Assembly: GCF_026130045.1 (NCBI RefSeq)
Contig: NZ_JAIBNX010000046.1
Coordinates: 13,144 to 46,575 of the forward strand
Direction of reading: 5' to 3'
Length of the DNA: 33,432 nt
Source: Micromonospora sp. CPCC 205371
GTDB lineage: Bacteria; Actinomycetota; Actinomycetes; Mycobacteriales; Micromonosporaceae
In this document: positions 14,776-23,173 of the stretch, one piece after another
Numbering within the stretch: the first letter of the stretch is position 1
How the letters are laid out: every line of letters begins with the position of its first letter
Program-made: the position numbers and the translations under genes
The notes under the pieces: model-generated
Told to the model about the DNA's origin: nothing
Databases searched by the model: none
What the model saw: only the letters and a program-made list of their open reading frames with translations

Positions 14776-15915
14776 ATGCTTCTGTTCCTCTGTGGCGACG
14801 TGATGACCGGTCGAGGCGTGGACCAGATCCTGCCGCATCCGGGCAACCCGACGCTGTGGGAGCGATATGTGGCCGACGCGCGCGAGTACGTCGCGCTGGC
14901 CGAGTCTGCCCAGGGCCGGTTCGAGCGGCCGGTCCCGCCGTCTTGGGTGTGGGGCGACGCGCTCCGCTTGCTGGACCGGCTCCAACCCGAGGCGCGGATC
15001 ATCAACGTGGAAACCAGCATCACCTGCCGCGGCGAGCCTGCACCGGGCAAGGGCATCCACTACCGCATGCACCCGGCCAACGTCGCCTGTATCACGGTCG
15101 CGCGGCCGAGCGTGGTTAGCCTTGCCAACAACCATGTGCTGGACTTCGGCGCGCTGGGCCTCGCGGACACCCTTGGCACGCTTTCCGCGGCGGGCGTCCA
15201 GACCGCCGGCGCCGGGTCCGGCGCCGCCGCCGCGCGGCGGCCCGTCGCGGGCCACGCCGGGAACGGCCGCCGGGTCGGGGGGGTCGCCCGCCGCACCCCC
15301 GGCCGTGGCATCCCATCGGCGTGGCGCGCGACCCGCGACCGCGCCGGGGTCCACCTGCTGCCCGACCTGTCCCGCCGCACGGCCGCCGAGGTAGGCGCCT
15401 ACATAAACGGGTTCAAACGCCGCGGCGACGTCGCGGTCTTCACCGTCCACTGGGGATCCAACTGGGGCTACACCGTCCCCACTGAACAGGTCCGGTTCGC
15501 GCACAACCTTGTGGAGTGGGGCGTGGACATCGTGCACGGGCACTCATCGCACCATCCCCGACCGGTGGAGATCTACCGTGGCAAGCTCATCCTGTACGGC
15601 TGCGGCGACTTCATCGACGACTACGAGGGCATCGGCGGCAACGAGCGGTACCGGCCGGACCTGCGCGTGATGTACCTGCCCGTGGTCGATCCCGACACCG
15701 GCCAGCTGGCGCGGCTGACCATGATCCCCCTTCAGGCCCGCCACATGCGGTTGCAACCAGCCGCGGAGGCGGACACGGCGTGGCTGGGGAACATACTCGA
15801 CCGGGTCAGCCGCCCTTTCCACACCCGCGTCGCGTACACCGGCCAGCACACGCTCGCGGTCTGGCGCGATCAGGGCACCTGGTACGACATCGACACGGCG
15901 ATCCCGGGCCGATAA
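14776..15915 (+). CDS. CapA-family metallophosphoesterase-like protein
   Basis: A 379-residue protein of the CapA/PgsA family, related to the poly-gamma-glutamate synthesis protein and to calcineurin-like phosphoesterases. Metal-site motifs are in the expected order: GDVMTGRGVD (residues 7-16), NVETSIT, SLANNHVLDFG, FTVHWGSNWG and HGHSSHHPR. The last is the conserved HGH metal-binding turn. There is no signal peptide, so it is probably cytoplasmic, as in many actinomycete stand-alone copies; the substrate is unknown. The stretch between the NNH motif and LLPDLS is less conserved and GC-extreme but remains in frame. The ATG at 14776 has only a weak upstream site. Confidence 0.85.
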   Translation: MLLFLCGDVMTGRGVDQILPHPGNPTLWERYVADAREYVALAESAQGRFERPVPPSWVWGDALRLLDRLQPEARIINVETSITCRGEPAPGKGIHYRMHPANVACITVARPSVVSLANNHVLDFGALGLADTLGTLSAAGVQTAGAGSGAAAARRPVAGHAGNGRRVGGVARRTPGRGIPSAWRATRDRAGVHLLPDLSRRTAAEVGAYINGFKRRGDVAVFTVHWGSNWGYTVPTEQVRFAHNLVEWGVDIVHGHSSHHPRPVEIYRGKLILYGCGDFIDDYEGIGGNERYRPDLRVMYLPVVDPDTGQLARLTMIPLQARHMRLQPAAEADTAWLGNILDRVSRPFHTRVAYTGQHTLAVWRDQGTWYDIDTAIPGR

Positions 15916-15944
15916 GCCACGCAAACGCGCCGGCCCTGCGTGGC
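15916..15944 (+). terminator. Hairpin directly after the CapA-like stop
   Basis: GCCACGCA (15916-15923) pairs with TGCGTGGC (15937-15944) around a 13-base GC-rich loop, starting at the base after TAA. It is a likely terminator or 3'-end stabiliser for the CapA-like mRNA. Confidence 0.55.
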
Positions 15945-16042
15945 GATGATCAACCTTTCGGGGTCCTGTTCGCGGAGCGGTTTCGCCTGGTCCTGACCGG
16001 GTACGCCGAGTTCACGGTTGACTCTGCCACTGGAGGTGCGCC

Positions 16043-16465
16043 ATGGCGCAGAAAGTGCGCGAGCTGATGACACAGCATCCCGTTACTCTCACACCCGACG
16101 CCACGCTGGTCGACGCGGCCAAGCAGATGCGGGCCAAGGACATCGGGGACGTACTGGTCGTCGGTGGCGACGGCCGGCTGCGGGGAATCGTGACCGACCG
16201 CGACATCGTGGTACGCGCGCTGGCCGACGATCGAGACGCCGGCTCCACCACGCTCGGCGAGGTGTGTAGCCCAGACCTGGCGGTCGTCGCCCCCGACGAC
16301 GACAGCGGCCGCGCGGTCGAGCTGATGCGAGACCGGGCGGTGCGCCGGATACCGGTCGTCGATGCCGGCGAGCTAGTGGGTGTGGTGTCGCTGGGTGACC
16401 TGGCGATCGAGAAAGACCCGCACTCCGCCCTGGCCGACATCAGCGCGGCCCGCGAAAACACCTAA
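16043..16465 (+). CDS. CBS-domain pair protein (hypoxic-response-protein-like)
   Basis: A 140-residue protein consisting of two CBS domains: the first starts VRELMTQHPVTLTPDATLVDAAKQM and contains GIVTDRDIVVRAL, the second spans about 75-130 with RAVRRIPVVDAGELVGVVSLGDLA. It lacks any enzyme domain, like mycobacterial Hrp1. CBS pairs bind adenine nucleotides and act as energy sensors. The ATG at 16043 has TGGAGG at 7 bases. Its stop overlaps the stop of the convergent universal stress gene. The neighbours (USPs and a DUF1876 protein) fit a dormancy/hypoxia role, which is inference from gene content. Confidence 0.9.
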   Translation: MAQKVRELMTQHPVTLTPDATLVDAAKQMRAKDIGDVLVVGGDGRLRGIVTDRDIVVRALADDRDAGSTTLGEVCSPDLAVVAPDDDSGRAVELMRDRAVRRIPVVDAGELVGVVSLGDLAIEKDPHSALADISAARENT

Positions 16466-17358
16466 CGGCCGGAGGGTTCGGGTCGGATGACGGCGACCGG
16501 GCAGGTGGCGTGGTGCAGCACGGTCTGGCTGGTCGATCCGAGGAGCAGGCCGGCGAAGCCGCCATGACCGCGGGAGCCGACCACGATCATGGCCGGGTCG
16601 TCGGCGGCGTCGAGCAGCGCGCCTGGGGCGGCGGTCTCGACCGGCCGCTCGTCTACCTGCACGCCGGGGTGCCGCTGCCGGCCGGGTTGTAGCGCATCGT
16701 GGAGCAGTTGCCGCGCGGCCTGCGCGTACCGTGCCCGGTCCTGGCTGCTGGCCAGCATCGCGGCGGCTTCGGCGGGTCCGGTCGGCACCGGCGCGCCCCA
16801 GGCGTGCACGGCGACCAGCCGGGCGCCGAGGCGGTCGGCCTCGGCGAACCCGAATGCCACCGCCGCGTTTGATGGTTCGGACCCGTCGACGCCGACCACG
16901 ACCGGGCCGTTCGCGGGCGCCTCGCCGCGCACGACGATCGTCGGGCAGTGCGCATGGCTGGTCAGTTGGGCGCTGACGGAGCCGAGCAGAAGCCCCATGA
17001 ACCCGCCGCGGCCGCGGGAGCCGACCACCGCCAGGTCAGCGGTCGTGGACGCGTCGACGAGCGCGGCGGCGGCCCCGCCGGGTACCAGCTGCGTGGTTAC
17101 CCGCGCCCGCCCCACCAATCCGGCGGCTAGTTCCCCCGCTGCCGCCAGGACGGCTTGCCCAGCGCGGCCGTAGTCCTCGACGTTGACGTCATAGGTTGGA
17201 AGGGCCGTCAACGGCATCGCCGGCGCGGGCGGCGGCAGCGCATACGCGTGCAGCAGGTGTAGGCGTCCACTGGTGTGCTGGAGCCGGGCGGCGGCCCACC
17301 GGACCGCCGCCTCCGCCTCGGGCGAACCGTCGACACCGACGACAACAAGTTCTGTCAT
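16462..17358 (-). CDS. Tandem universal stress protein (two USP domains)
   Basis: A 298-residue double UspA protein, paralogous to the one at 12930-13868. ATP-loop motifs are GSRGRGGFMGLLLGSVSAQ in the first domain and GSRGHGGFAGLLLGSTSQT in the second; each domain opens with VVVGVDGS. The ATG at 17358 is the first plausible start next to the conserved strand (TELVVVGVDGS); the upstream AGG is 13 bases away, so it may be weakly translated or leaderless. It is convergent with the CBS gene and the two stop codons share bases (16462-16465). Confidence 0.92.
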   Translation of the reverse strand: MTELVVVGVDGSPEAEAAVRWAAARLQHTSGRLHLLHAYALPPPAPAMPLTALPTYDVNVEDYGRAGQAVLAAAGELAAGLVGRARVTTQLVPGGAAAALVDASTTADLAVVGSRGRGGFMGLLLGSVSAQLTSHAHCPTIVVRGEAPANGPVVVGVDGSEPSNAAVAFGFAEADRLGARLVAVHAWGAPVPTGPAEAAAMLASSQDRARYAQAARQLLHDALQPGRQRHPGVQVDERPVETAAPGALLDAADDPAMIVVGSRGHGGFAGLLLGSTSQTVLHHATCPVAVIRPEPSGR

Positions 17359-17514
17359 GAGTACGGATACCTGAGCGTCCACCGAGCGACCGCAGGCCAG
17401 CGAGCGCCGGGCACCAAGCCGTGCCTGTATGGCGCGTACCCCGGCGATGCGCACGTAAACTCGTTTGAGCTCTGCGCCCGTTTGGCGGCGCGGCAGTTCG
17501 GGTAGGTCGCGGTA

Positions 17515-17790
17515 ATGGTGCAGGTAAAGCGGTGGACGGTCGAGATCGTCATCGACGAAGGCGGCGACGAGCGGCTCACCGAAGCGAAGGCGCGGCTGGA
17601 GGCGCCGGGCCGGCCGCCGATGGCCGGTGTCGGCGGGGCGCGGCGCAACCCAGCGGACCCAGAGGTACCGAAGATCGGCGACGAGTTGGCTGTGGCCAGG
17701 GCGCTGTCCGATCTGTCCCACCGGCTCCTCGAGGTGGCCGCCGCCGACATCGAGCGGGCCAACGAGGACCGGGCGCGGTTGCGCGGTTGA
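17515..17790 (+). CDS. DUF1876 (dsRBD-fold) protein
   Basis: A 91-residue protein of the DUF1876 family: KRWTVEIVIDEG at the N-terminus, ARRNPADPEVPKIGDELAVARALSDLSHRLLEVAAADIE in the second half. The best-known member is Mycobacterium tuberculosis Rv1738, a DosR-regulated protein with structural resemblance to ribosome hibernation factors, so a role in shutting down translation in dormancy is possible (inference). The ATG at 17515 has GGGTAGG at about 9 bases. It lies 6 bases from the stop of the convergent STAS gene. Confidence 0.85.
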   Translation: MVQVKRWTVEIVIDEGGDERLTEAKARLEAPGRPPMAGVGGARRNPADPEVPKIGDELAVARALSDLSHRLLEVAAADIERANEDRARLRG

Positions 17791-17796
17791 GGCCGG

Positions 17797-18153
17797 CTAC
17801 CGCGGGACGGGAATCCGGACCGTTTCGGCCGGTACGAGGTCGTGTAGCAAATGCCACACGCCAGCCAGCCGCAAGACCCGCAGTGGCACGCCGGCCGCCC
17901 TGACCACGCGCAGCATCGCCGCGTGCGCGCGGGCGGCGTTGCGGCCGGCGACCAGCACGCCGACAGTGACGCAGTCAAGGAACCTAACCGCGGCCAGATC
18001 GACCTCGACGAGCCGCACGCCAGGCGTGGTCACCGCGTCGAGGAGGGCCCGGCGTAGGGCCGGCGCCGTCAGCAGATCCAGCTCGCCGGCCAGAACGATC
18101 CGGACCGTACCGTCCGGACTGATCTCACGTAGGTGCACGGAAGTACTCGGCAT
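17797..18153 (-). CDS. STAS-domain protein lacking the phosphoacceptor serine
   Basis: A 118-residue single STAS domain of the anti-anti-sigma factor type (SpoIIAA/RsbV-like): VRIVLAGELDLLTAPALRRAL, then VRLVEVDLAAVRFLD, then VGVLVAGRNAA. In active antagonists the FLD is followed by Ser-Ser/Thr-Gly and the serine is phosphorylated by the anti-sigma kinase. Here the sequence is Asp60-Cys61-Val62-Thr63, so the usual phospho-site is missing. It may be constitutively active, use the shifted Thr, or have a different partner. The ATG at 18153 has GAGGTG at 7 bases. No kinase or sigma gene is adjacent. Confidence 0.85.
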   Translation of the reverse strand: MPSTSVHLREISPDGTVRIVLAGELDLLTAPALRRALLDAVTTPGVRLVEVDLAAVRFLDCVTVGVLVAGRNAARAHAAMLRVVRAAGVPLRVLRLAGVWHLLHDLVPAETVRIPVPR

Positions 18154-18256
18154 TCGGCATCACCTCTTCGGGTGCCGTCCAAGGCCCGTTCGAGCCGGAT
18201 TCTACGCTCCTGGCGTCGGGTTGGCGACCGCGGCTGTCGGGCATACCCGCCGGCTG

Positions 18257-19555
18257 TTAGAAGAACAGCACCAGCGTCACCGCGAAGAGGAAGCCGAGCA
18301 TCAGCGGCCAGTAAGCCAGCCTCGGTAGGGCGTTGTCCTCCCATGTCAGAAAGCGGGGCGGCGGGTCCCAGGCCATCAGCACCCCGTTCACGGTGACGAG
18401 CAGGATCATCGCGTAGATGGCGAAGTACACATACTCCAGGTAGAGCACCGAGCCGTCGGTGGCGAGCTCGCGTACGGCGTTGTGGTCGACCACCACCGCG
18501 ATGAGCATGGTGACGGTGAAGGCCACCACCGCGAACGAGTTGAAGCCGGCCACCGCCATGGTCCGCTCGTCGCGCGTGGTGATGAACAGCGACGAGAACA
18601 CGATCAAAGCGATGAGGACGCCGGGAATCAGCTTTGCCAGCGTGGGGCCGCGGTAGTCCCGACTGAAGATCATGTTGAAGTACATGTCCGGGTAGCTGAC
18701 CGGCTGGGTATACCGCGCGAGCCCGAAGGACGTGGTGTACCGGTGCCGCAGGTAGCTGTAGGTCGTGTACTGCGGCAGCCACTCCCCCGTAACCATCTCG
18801 GGATCTGTGCCCAGCATCCCCCGGGCGAGCCATGGCGGGTAGGCGGAAAAGTCCGGCACCAGCACCGCGTCCACGTCGAAGTCGGGCTGCCACAGCCGCA
18901 GCCACACGTTCTGCCGGTCCAGTGGGTAGGCGCGGTAGTCGAACTTCTGGCGCAGCGTCGCCTCGATGTACCAGCCGATGGTCTCGGTGCCCCCCGCGTC
19001 GGTGCGCCGGTACACCTCCGTGGCGGCGTACGCGTCGCCCGCCTCCGGAAGCACCACCCCGCGCGAGACCGTCCGCGGCACCGCCGCCGCGAAGCGCTGC
19101 CAGACATAGCCGGAGACGAGCACATTGTTTCCGTTGGTGAACTCGATGGACTGCACGAACAGCCCGGTAGGCACCCGCACCGTAGCCGCCGGCAGGCCTT
19201 GCTCGCTGAGGTACCGGCCGACGTCGGCGTCCGAGCGCACCGCTGTACCGGCGGTCAGGTGGTGGCCGGGGTCGCGGTTAATCACCACCCAGGCCACCAC
19301 CATTCCCAGTGCACACACTGCCACGAGCGACCAGCTCACCCACCACATCAGACGCACGCCGCCCATGCGCCGGGGCGCGAGCGCCACAGCGACGAGGAAA
19401 GAGCCGATCGCGCCGGCGGCGAGCATGGCCTGGAGCGCGGCGTCGCCGCGGACCTCCCGGTCGCCGCCTCGCCAGGCGGGGCGGGCCAGGACGGACGCCG
19501 CGGCGGGGAGGCCGCCGCCGGCGAACGCGCCGATGCGGTGTGCGGTGCGCACCAT
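18257..19555 (-). CDS. Membrane protein resembling a pentameric ligand-gated ion channel subunit
   Basis: A 432-residue protein, last gene of the encapsulin operon. The ATG at 19555 has GGAG at 5 bases and lies 10 bases after the methyltransferase stop. Layout: two N-terminal hydrophobic segments (about 40-60 and 69-92), an extracytoplasmic domain of ~210 residues, then four helices (306-325, 333-357, 370-395, 409-432). The large domain contains FDYRAYPLDRQNVWLRLW (205-222), like the FPFDxQ strand of Cys-loop receptor ligand domains. Just before the first of the four helices is MIFSRDY, then LIPGVLIALIVF with the proline of channel M1; the next helix starts with DER, as in cation-channel M2. 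I infer a bacterial pLGIC-like receptor; the extra N-terminal helix pair is unusual. A non-channel sensor is the alternative. Confidence 0.7.
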   Translation of the reverse strand: MVRTAHRIGAFAGGGLPAAASVLARPAWRGGDREVRGDAALQAMLAAGAIGSFLVAVALAPRRMGGVRLMWWVSWSLVAVCALGMVVAWVVINRDPGHHLTAGTAVRSDADVGRYLSEQGLPAATVRVPTGLFVQSIEFTNGNNVLVSGYVWQRFAAAVPRTVSRGVVLPEAGDAYAATEVYRRTDAGGTETIGWYIEATLRQKFDYRAYPLDRQNVWLRLWQPDFDVDAVLVPDFSAYPPWLARGMLGTDPEMVTGEWLPQYTTYSYLRHRYTTSFGLARYTQPVSYPDMYFNMIFSRDYRGPTLAKLIPGVLIALIVFSSLFITTRDERTMAVAGFNSFAVVAFTVTMLIAVVVDHNAVRELATDGSVLYLEYVYFAIYAMILLVTVNGVLMAWDPPPRFLTWEDNALPRLAYWPLMLGFLFAVTLVLFF

Positions 19556-19565
19556 CCGCTCCGTT

Positions 19566-20429
19566 TCAGACCCGGTCTGCGGCGATGAGCAGGTAGTGGA
19601 AGCTGCCTTCCCGGTACGCGGTGAGGAACGCCTCCTCGATGCCAGTGGCCACGGACGACTTCGCCCGCAGTTCCCAGTACGGGATGGTGAGCGCGGTAAG
19701 GTCCACGACGCTGACCGGTACGAGCCTGTGCGCGGCCATCGCCTTGAAGTAGTCGCTGCGCCGGTGGATGTTGCACACATAGTGCTCGTCGATGCGGCTG
19801 ACCGCCTTCGAGCGGCCGCCGGTGACATCGTTGTAGCAGCCGGTGACGCAGACGTACCGGCCGCCGAACCGGAGCAGCCGGCTCAGCTCCGCGTAGAGCT
19901 GGCTCAGGTCCACGTACATCGTGGTCTCGTTCGTCCAGCAGGCCGCCAGCGATCCCGACTCGAAACCGGTGTCGAGCATGTTGCGGAAGTGGAAGCGCAC
20001 CTTGTCGGCCACGCCGCGTGCGACGGCCTGCTGGTTGGCGAACCCCACCTGGTACTCCGATATGGACACGCCGTCGACGAGGCAGCCGAACCGCTGGTTC
20101 GCCATGAAGCTGGTGCCGCCCCGGCCGGAGCCGGCGTCGAGTATCCGGTCGTGCGGGGCCAGCGGACCGAGGTGATCGAGCACCAGGTCGGCTTGGGCGC
20201 TCTCCAGCCGGTGTAGCTCGGCGATGATCCGCTCGTCTCTGCTGTCGTCGGGTCCTTCAAGCACGGCCGGGTCGTAGTCGCCGATGCCGTAGTGGTGGTG
20301 GTACAGGCCGTCGACTTCTCCGAGGCGGAGGTTGACCGGGTCCTGTTGATTGTTGTTCCAGTAGGCGGCCACCGACTTCTGGTAGGCGGTGCGCAATACA
20401 TCGTCGGGAGTGGACACTGTCGTTGTCAT
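19566..20429 (-). CDS. Geranyl diphosphate 2-C-methyltransferase
   Basis: A 287-residue SAM-dependent methyltransferase that converts GPP to 2-methyl-GPP, the first dedicated step to 2-methylisoborneol. Motif I is ILDAGSGRGG (96-105); the N-terminal DGLYHHHYGIGDYD segment and the NETTMYVDL and YVCVTGCYND stretches are typical of GPP methyltransferases and of related cyclopropane-synthase-like enzymes. The ATG at 20429 overlaps the synthase stop as ATGA, with AAGGAGA 8 bases upstream, so the two proteins are co-translated. The identity rests mainly on these motifs plus the adjacent methylisoborneol synthase. Confidence 0.92.
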   Translation of the reverse strand: MTTTVSTPDDVLRTAYQKSVAAYWNNNQQDPVNLRLGEVDGLYHHHYGIGDYDPAVLEGPDDSRDERIIAELHRLESAQADLVLDHLGPLAPHDRILDAGSGRGGTSFMANQRFGCLVDGVSISEYQVGFANQQAVARGVADKVRFHFRNMLDTGFESGSLAACWTNETTMYVDLSQLYAELSRLLRFGGRYVCVTGCYNDVTGGRSKAVSRIDEHYVCNIHRRSDYFKAMAAHRLVPVSVVDLTALTIPYWELRAKSSVATGIEEAFLTAYREGSFHYLLIAADRV

Positions 20430-21589
20430 GTGTGTTCTCCTTCACGTGAGTGGTAGCGGGCGCTCGTGGCGTGCCATTCCCGGCCGCCGCCCAGCCACGC
20501 CCACACGCCCGCCAGGAAACGGCGCAGCGCGGGTGAGCCGGTGGCGCTCAGCGCGGCGGCCTCCGCCTCGATCGTGTGCATCAGCTCGTTGTGGATCTCC
20601 ACGCTGCGGTCTATCGCCTCGCGGAGTGAACACCCCTCCTCGGCGGCGACCACCGCGGGCAGGTTGAAGTTCTGGCCGCCGGTGTCCGCCTCCTTCGCCA
20701 TCGAGTACAGGTCGTTCACCAGCACCGCCGCCGAGCCGGCCATGGTGCACACCCGGCGCACCCGGTGATCGGCGAACTCGGGCGCCGGCAGTTCGTACCC
20801 GGCGACCGCGTCGACCAGCACGATGCACGGCAGGAAGCCGTTCTCGTGCCGGTGCATCAGGTACTCCCAGACGGGCACGGGCCGCCCGGCGCCGCGCCAG
20901 ACCGCCTCCTGCCCGTAGCCCACGAGCATCACCGACAGCTCCCGCTGGAGGCGGGCGACCTGCGTGACGGAGGCGTACCGGCCCAAGTTGGCGAGGCTGG
21001 ACCGTAGCGCGCGCAGCACCGGGTCGAGCCGCACCTGCTCCTCGTAGTCGGGCACGTACCGGACGGGAAGCTGCACCGGATCCAGCGCCGCGTGGGCGAT
21101 GGCCAGCCGCTGCCCGATCAGTTGCGGTTCGACCGCGTCGTTGTCGATGTAGTGGTCGTCCACCGACCACTCCGCCAGCGCGCACTTCGCCGCCGCGAGC
21201 AGCCGGTCCGGGTCGTCGCTCTCCGGGTGGGCAAGCATGATGAGGCGGCCGAAGTTGGCCGTCCGCACCTCCTCCAGCCGACCCGGATAGACGCCGACCT
21301 CGGCCGCCCATTCGACCAGCCGGTCGTTGACCACATCGCCGAGCACCCGGTCGTCCCGGACCGCCGGTGGGCAGTACAAGGCGGACAGCGGCGTTTCGTT
21401 CGACCGCCGGCGGGTCGGGACGCGCAGCGACGACGTGCCGATGCCGGTCGGGCCGGTGGTCAGGCGGTGCCGGGTGGCGCTCAGGTCGCGCGGCGCACCA
21501 CCGTCCTGGTTGGACAGCAGCGTCGTTACCGCGGTGGCCAGGTCGTGGACGCGCGGGCGTGCGAGGGCGCGGGATGCTAGGGACACCAC
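20426..21589 (-). CDS. 2-methylisoborneol synthase (terpene cyclase), probable encapsulin cargo
   Basis: A 387-residue class I terpene synthase. The Mg-binding motifs are DDHYID (Asp144, Asp145, Asp149) and NDLYSMAKE (Asn292, Ser296, Glu300), with a C-terminal Arg-Tyr pair (378-379). It should cyclise 2-methyl-GPP to 2-methylisoborneol. The first ~75 residues are low-complexity and contain GPTGIGTSSLRVP, the conserved disordered N-terminal segment of these enzymes, which in Family 2B encapsulin systems serves for cargo loading. The GTG at 21589 has GAGGAG overlapping the encapsulin stop 7 bases away. Aligned to the family it is a little short at the N-terminus but the fold is complete. Confidence 0.93.
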   Translation of the reverse strand: MVSLASRALARPRVHDLATAVTTLLSNQDGGAPRDLSATRHRLTTGPTGIGTSSLRVPTRRRSNETPLSALYCPPAVRDDRVLGDVVNDRLVEWAAEVGVYPGRLEEVRTANFGRLIMLAHPESDDPDRLLAAAKCALAEWSVDDHYIDNDAVEPQLIGQRLAIAHAALDPVQLPVRYVPDYEEQVRLDPVLRALRSSLANLGRYASVTQVARLQRELSVMLVGYGQEAVWRGAGRPVPVWEYLMHRHENGFLPCIVLVDAVAGYELPAPEFADHRVRRVCTMAGSAAVLVNDLYSMAKEADTGGQNFNLPAVVAAEEGCSLREAIDRSVEIHNELMHTIEAEAAALSATGSPALRRFLAGVWAWLGGGREWHATSARYHSREGEHT

Positions 21590-21596
21590 GCGCTCC

Positions 21597-23006
21597 TCAG
21601 CCGTCGGCGCGGGCGAGCTCGACGTCGTCGAGGACGCCGAGCGCGTCGGGAACGAGCACTGCCGCCGAGTAGTAGGCGCTCACGAGGTACGACATGATCG
21701 CCTGTTCGTTGATGCCCATGAAGCGCACGGAGAGGCCGGGCTCGTACTCGTCGGGTATGCCGGTCTGGTGCAGGCCGATGACGCCCTGGTCGTCCTCCCC
21801 GGTCCGCATGGCGAGGATCGAGGTGGTGTACCCCTCGGAGATGGGAAGCTTCCCGCACGGGAAGATCGGTACACCCCGCCAGGCCGGCAACCGGTGACCG
21901 TCCACTTCGACCGGATCGGGGTAGAGACCCCGGCGGCTGCACTCCCGGCCGAACGCGGCGATCGCCTTGGGATGAGCCAGGAACAGCCGGGTGCTGCGGC
22001 GCATGCTCAGCAACTCGTCCATGTCGTCCGGCGTGGGCGGGCCCGTGCGGGTCGAGATGCGCTGCCGGAGATCGGCGTTGTGCAGCAAGCCGAACTCCCG
22101 GTTGTTGACCAGCTCGTACTCCTGCCGCTCTCGCAGCGCCTCGATGGTCAGACGCAACTGCTGCTCGAGCTGGTTCATTGGCTCGTTGTAAAGGTCGGCG
22201 ACCCGGGTGTGCACGCGCAGCACCGTCTGCGCGACGCTCAACGAGTACTCGCGCGGGGCGACCTCGTAGTCGACGAACGTGCCGGGCAGCGCCTGCTCGC
22301 CTTCGTGGCCGGCGGAGATCTCGATCTCCGCCTCGCCGTGCTTGTTGGACGGCTTGTTCAGGCTCTCCCGCACCCGCGCCACGTGAGTGCGTAGCGACTC
22401 GCACTGGTCGGCGACCTCCCGGTACGCCTGTAGCGGCAGCGCCAGCACAGTGACGTTGGTCATCGCCTTGACGGTGAAGTCCCAGATGCGATGATCGTCG
22501 CCGATCGCCTCGGCCCCGAAGAAGTCACCATTGGCCAGGACGGCGAGCTGTACCGGGTTGCCGTACTCGCCCACGCCGACCTTGCTCACCTTGCCATACG
22601 CGATCAGGTACACATGGTCGATCTCGTTTCCGAACTCGGCGATCGTCTGGCCGGGCTCATACTCCTGCTGGTTGAACCGGCCGGCCAGCGCTTCGAGGGC
22701 GACCCCGTCGTCGAACCCTCGTAGCACGCGAAGCTCACCCAGCTCGGCGGGGACGACGCTGATTTCTGATCCCCGGTTGGTGAATGTCACGCGGCCGTCG
22801 CCGACCAGATACGTCAGGCGGCGGTTGACGCGGTACGTACCACCGGCGACCTGCACCCACGGCAGCCTTCGCAGCAGCCACCGCGAGGTGATTTCCTGCA
22901 TCTGCGGCACCGACTTCGTCGTCGTCGCCAGATTTCGTGCCGCCGCGGTACTTAGGCTGAGTTGTTTCTGTTCCTCGCTGACTCCGGACTCCACGGAACT
23001 TGTCAA
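21597..23006 (-). CDS. Family 2B encapsulin shell protein with cyclic-nucleotide-binding-like insertion
   Basis: A 469-residue HK97-fold shell protein. The N-terminal arm ([30 protein letters not shown]) and the following strand ([11 protein letters not shown]) are characteristic of Family 2 encapsulins. A Crp-type cNMP-binding domain is inserted at about 95-210 ([41 protein letters not shown]), which defines subtype 2B. The rest carries P-domain and A-domain segments such as [22 protein letters not shown] and [28 protein letters not shown]. It assembles into an icosahedral compartment expected to enclose the terpene cyclase of the next gene. TTG at 23006 with GGGGGTG upstream is the best start; GTG at 22994 is an alternative. 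Confidence 0.95.
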   Translation of the reverse strand: MTSSVESGVSEEQKQLSLSTAAARNLATTTKSVPQMQEITSRWLLRRLPWVQVAGGTYRVNRRLTYLVGDGRVTFTNRGSEISVVPAELGELRVLRGFDDGVALEALAGRFNQQEYEPGQTIAEFGNEIDHVYLIAYGKVSKVGVGEYGNPVQLAVLANGDFFGAEAIGDDHRIWDFTVKAMTNVTVLALPLQAYREVADQCESLRTHVARVRESLNKPSNKHGEAEIEISAGHEGEQALPGTFVDYEVAPREYSLSVAQTVLRVHTRVADLYNEPMNQLEQQLRLTIEALRERQEYELVNNREFGLLHNADLRQRISTRTGPPTPDDMDELLSMRRSTRLFLAHPKAIAAFGRECSRRGLYPDPVEVDGHRLPAWRGVPIFPCGKLPISEGYTTSILAMRTGEDDQGVIGLHQTGIPDEYEPGLSVRFMGINEQAIMSYLVSAYYSAAVLVPDALGVLDDVELARADG

Positions 23007-23044
23007 GACACACCCCCGTGTCGAAAATCAACAACACACCACCA

Positions 23045-23059
23045 CTCGTTATAGACGAG
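23045..23059 (-). promoter_or_regulatory. Candidate -10 region of the encapsulin operon inside a small palindrome
   Basis: On the minus strand TATAAC (23053-23048) lies about 41 bases before the encapsulin TTG. It is enclosed by the inverted repeat CTCGT-TATAG-ACGAG (23045-23059). No convincing -35 box is seen at 16-18 bases. A protein binding the palindrome would block the promoter. Confidence 0.4.
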
Positions 23060-23161
23060 CGCTCCGGCGCGGATGGTGGTTTCCCAACTTCACGTCGAAC
23101 CGGCCAGTAACCGTCCACATTGGATCTGCGGGAAACCGCACGATCCACGGATGGCCTGCTC

Positions 23162-23167
23162 TATAAC
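23162..23167 (+). promoter_or_regulatory. Candidate -10 box of the prenyl synthase-IspH operon
   Basis: TATAAC ends 6 bases before the ATG at 23174 and matches the -10-like box of the opposite operon. If used, the transcript would begin at or next to the start codon and be leaderless. No good -35 box is visible. Confidence 0.35.
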
Positions 23168-23173
23168 TGGGGC

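Noticed and set aside
15230-15340. Possible double frameshift in the CapA-like gene around a run of seven G
   Set aside because: The frame still aligns with the family through ARRP, GRRV, TP and GIPSAW to LLPDLS, so simple divergence explains it.
15950-16042. Possible DosR box (TTCGGGG) upstream of the CBS gene
   Set aside because: Only one half site fits; the second half of the palindrome is missing.
17410-17425. GGCAC-N6-GTGCC inverted repeat between the second USP and DUF1876 genes
   Set aside because: The arms are short (5 bp) and of a kind expected by chance at this GC content; not enough for an operator call.
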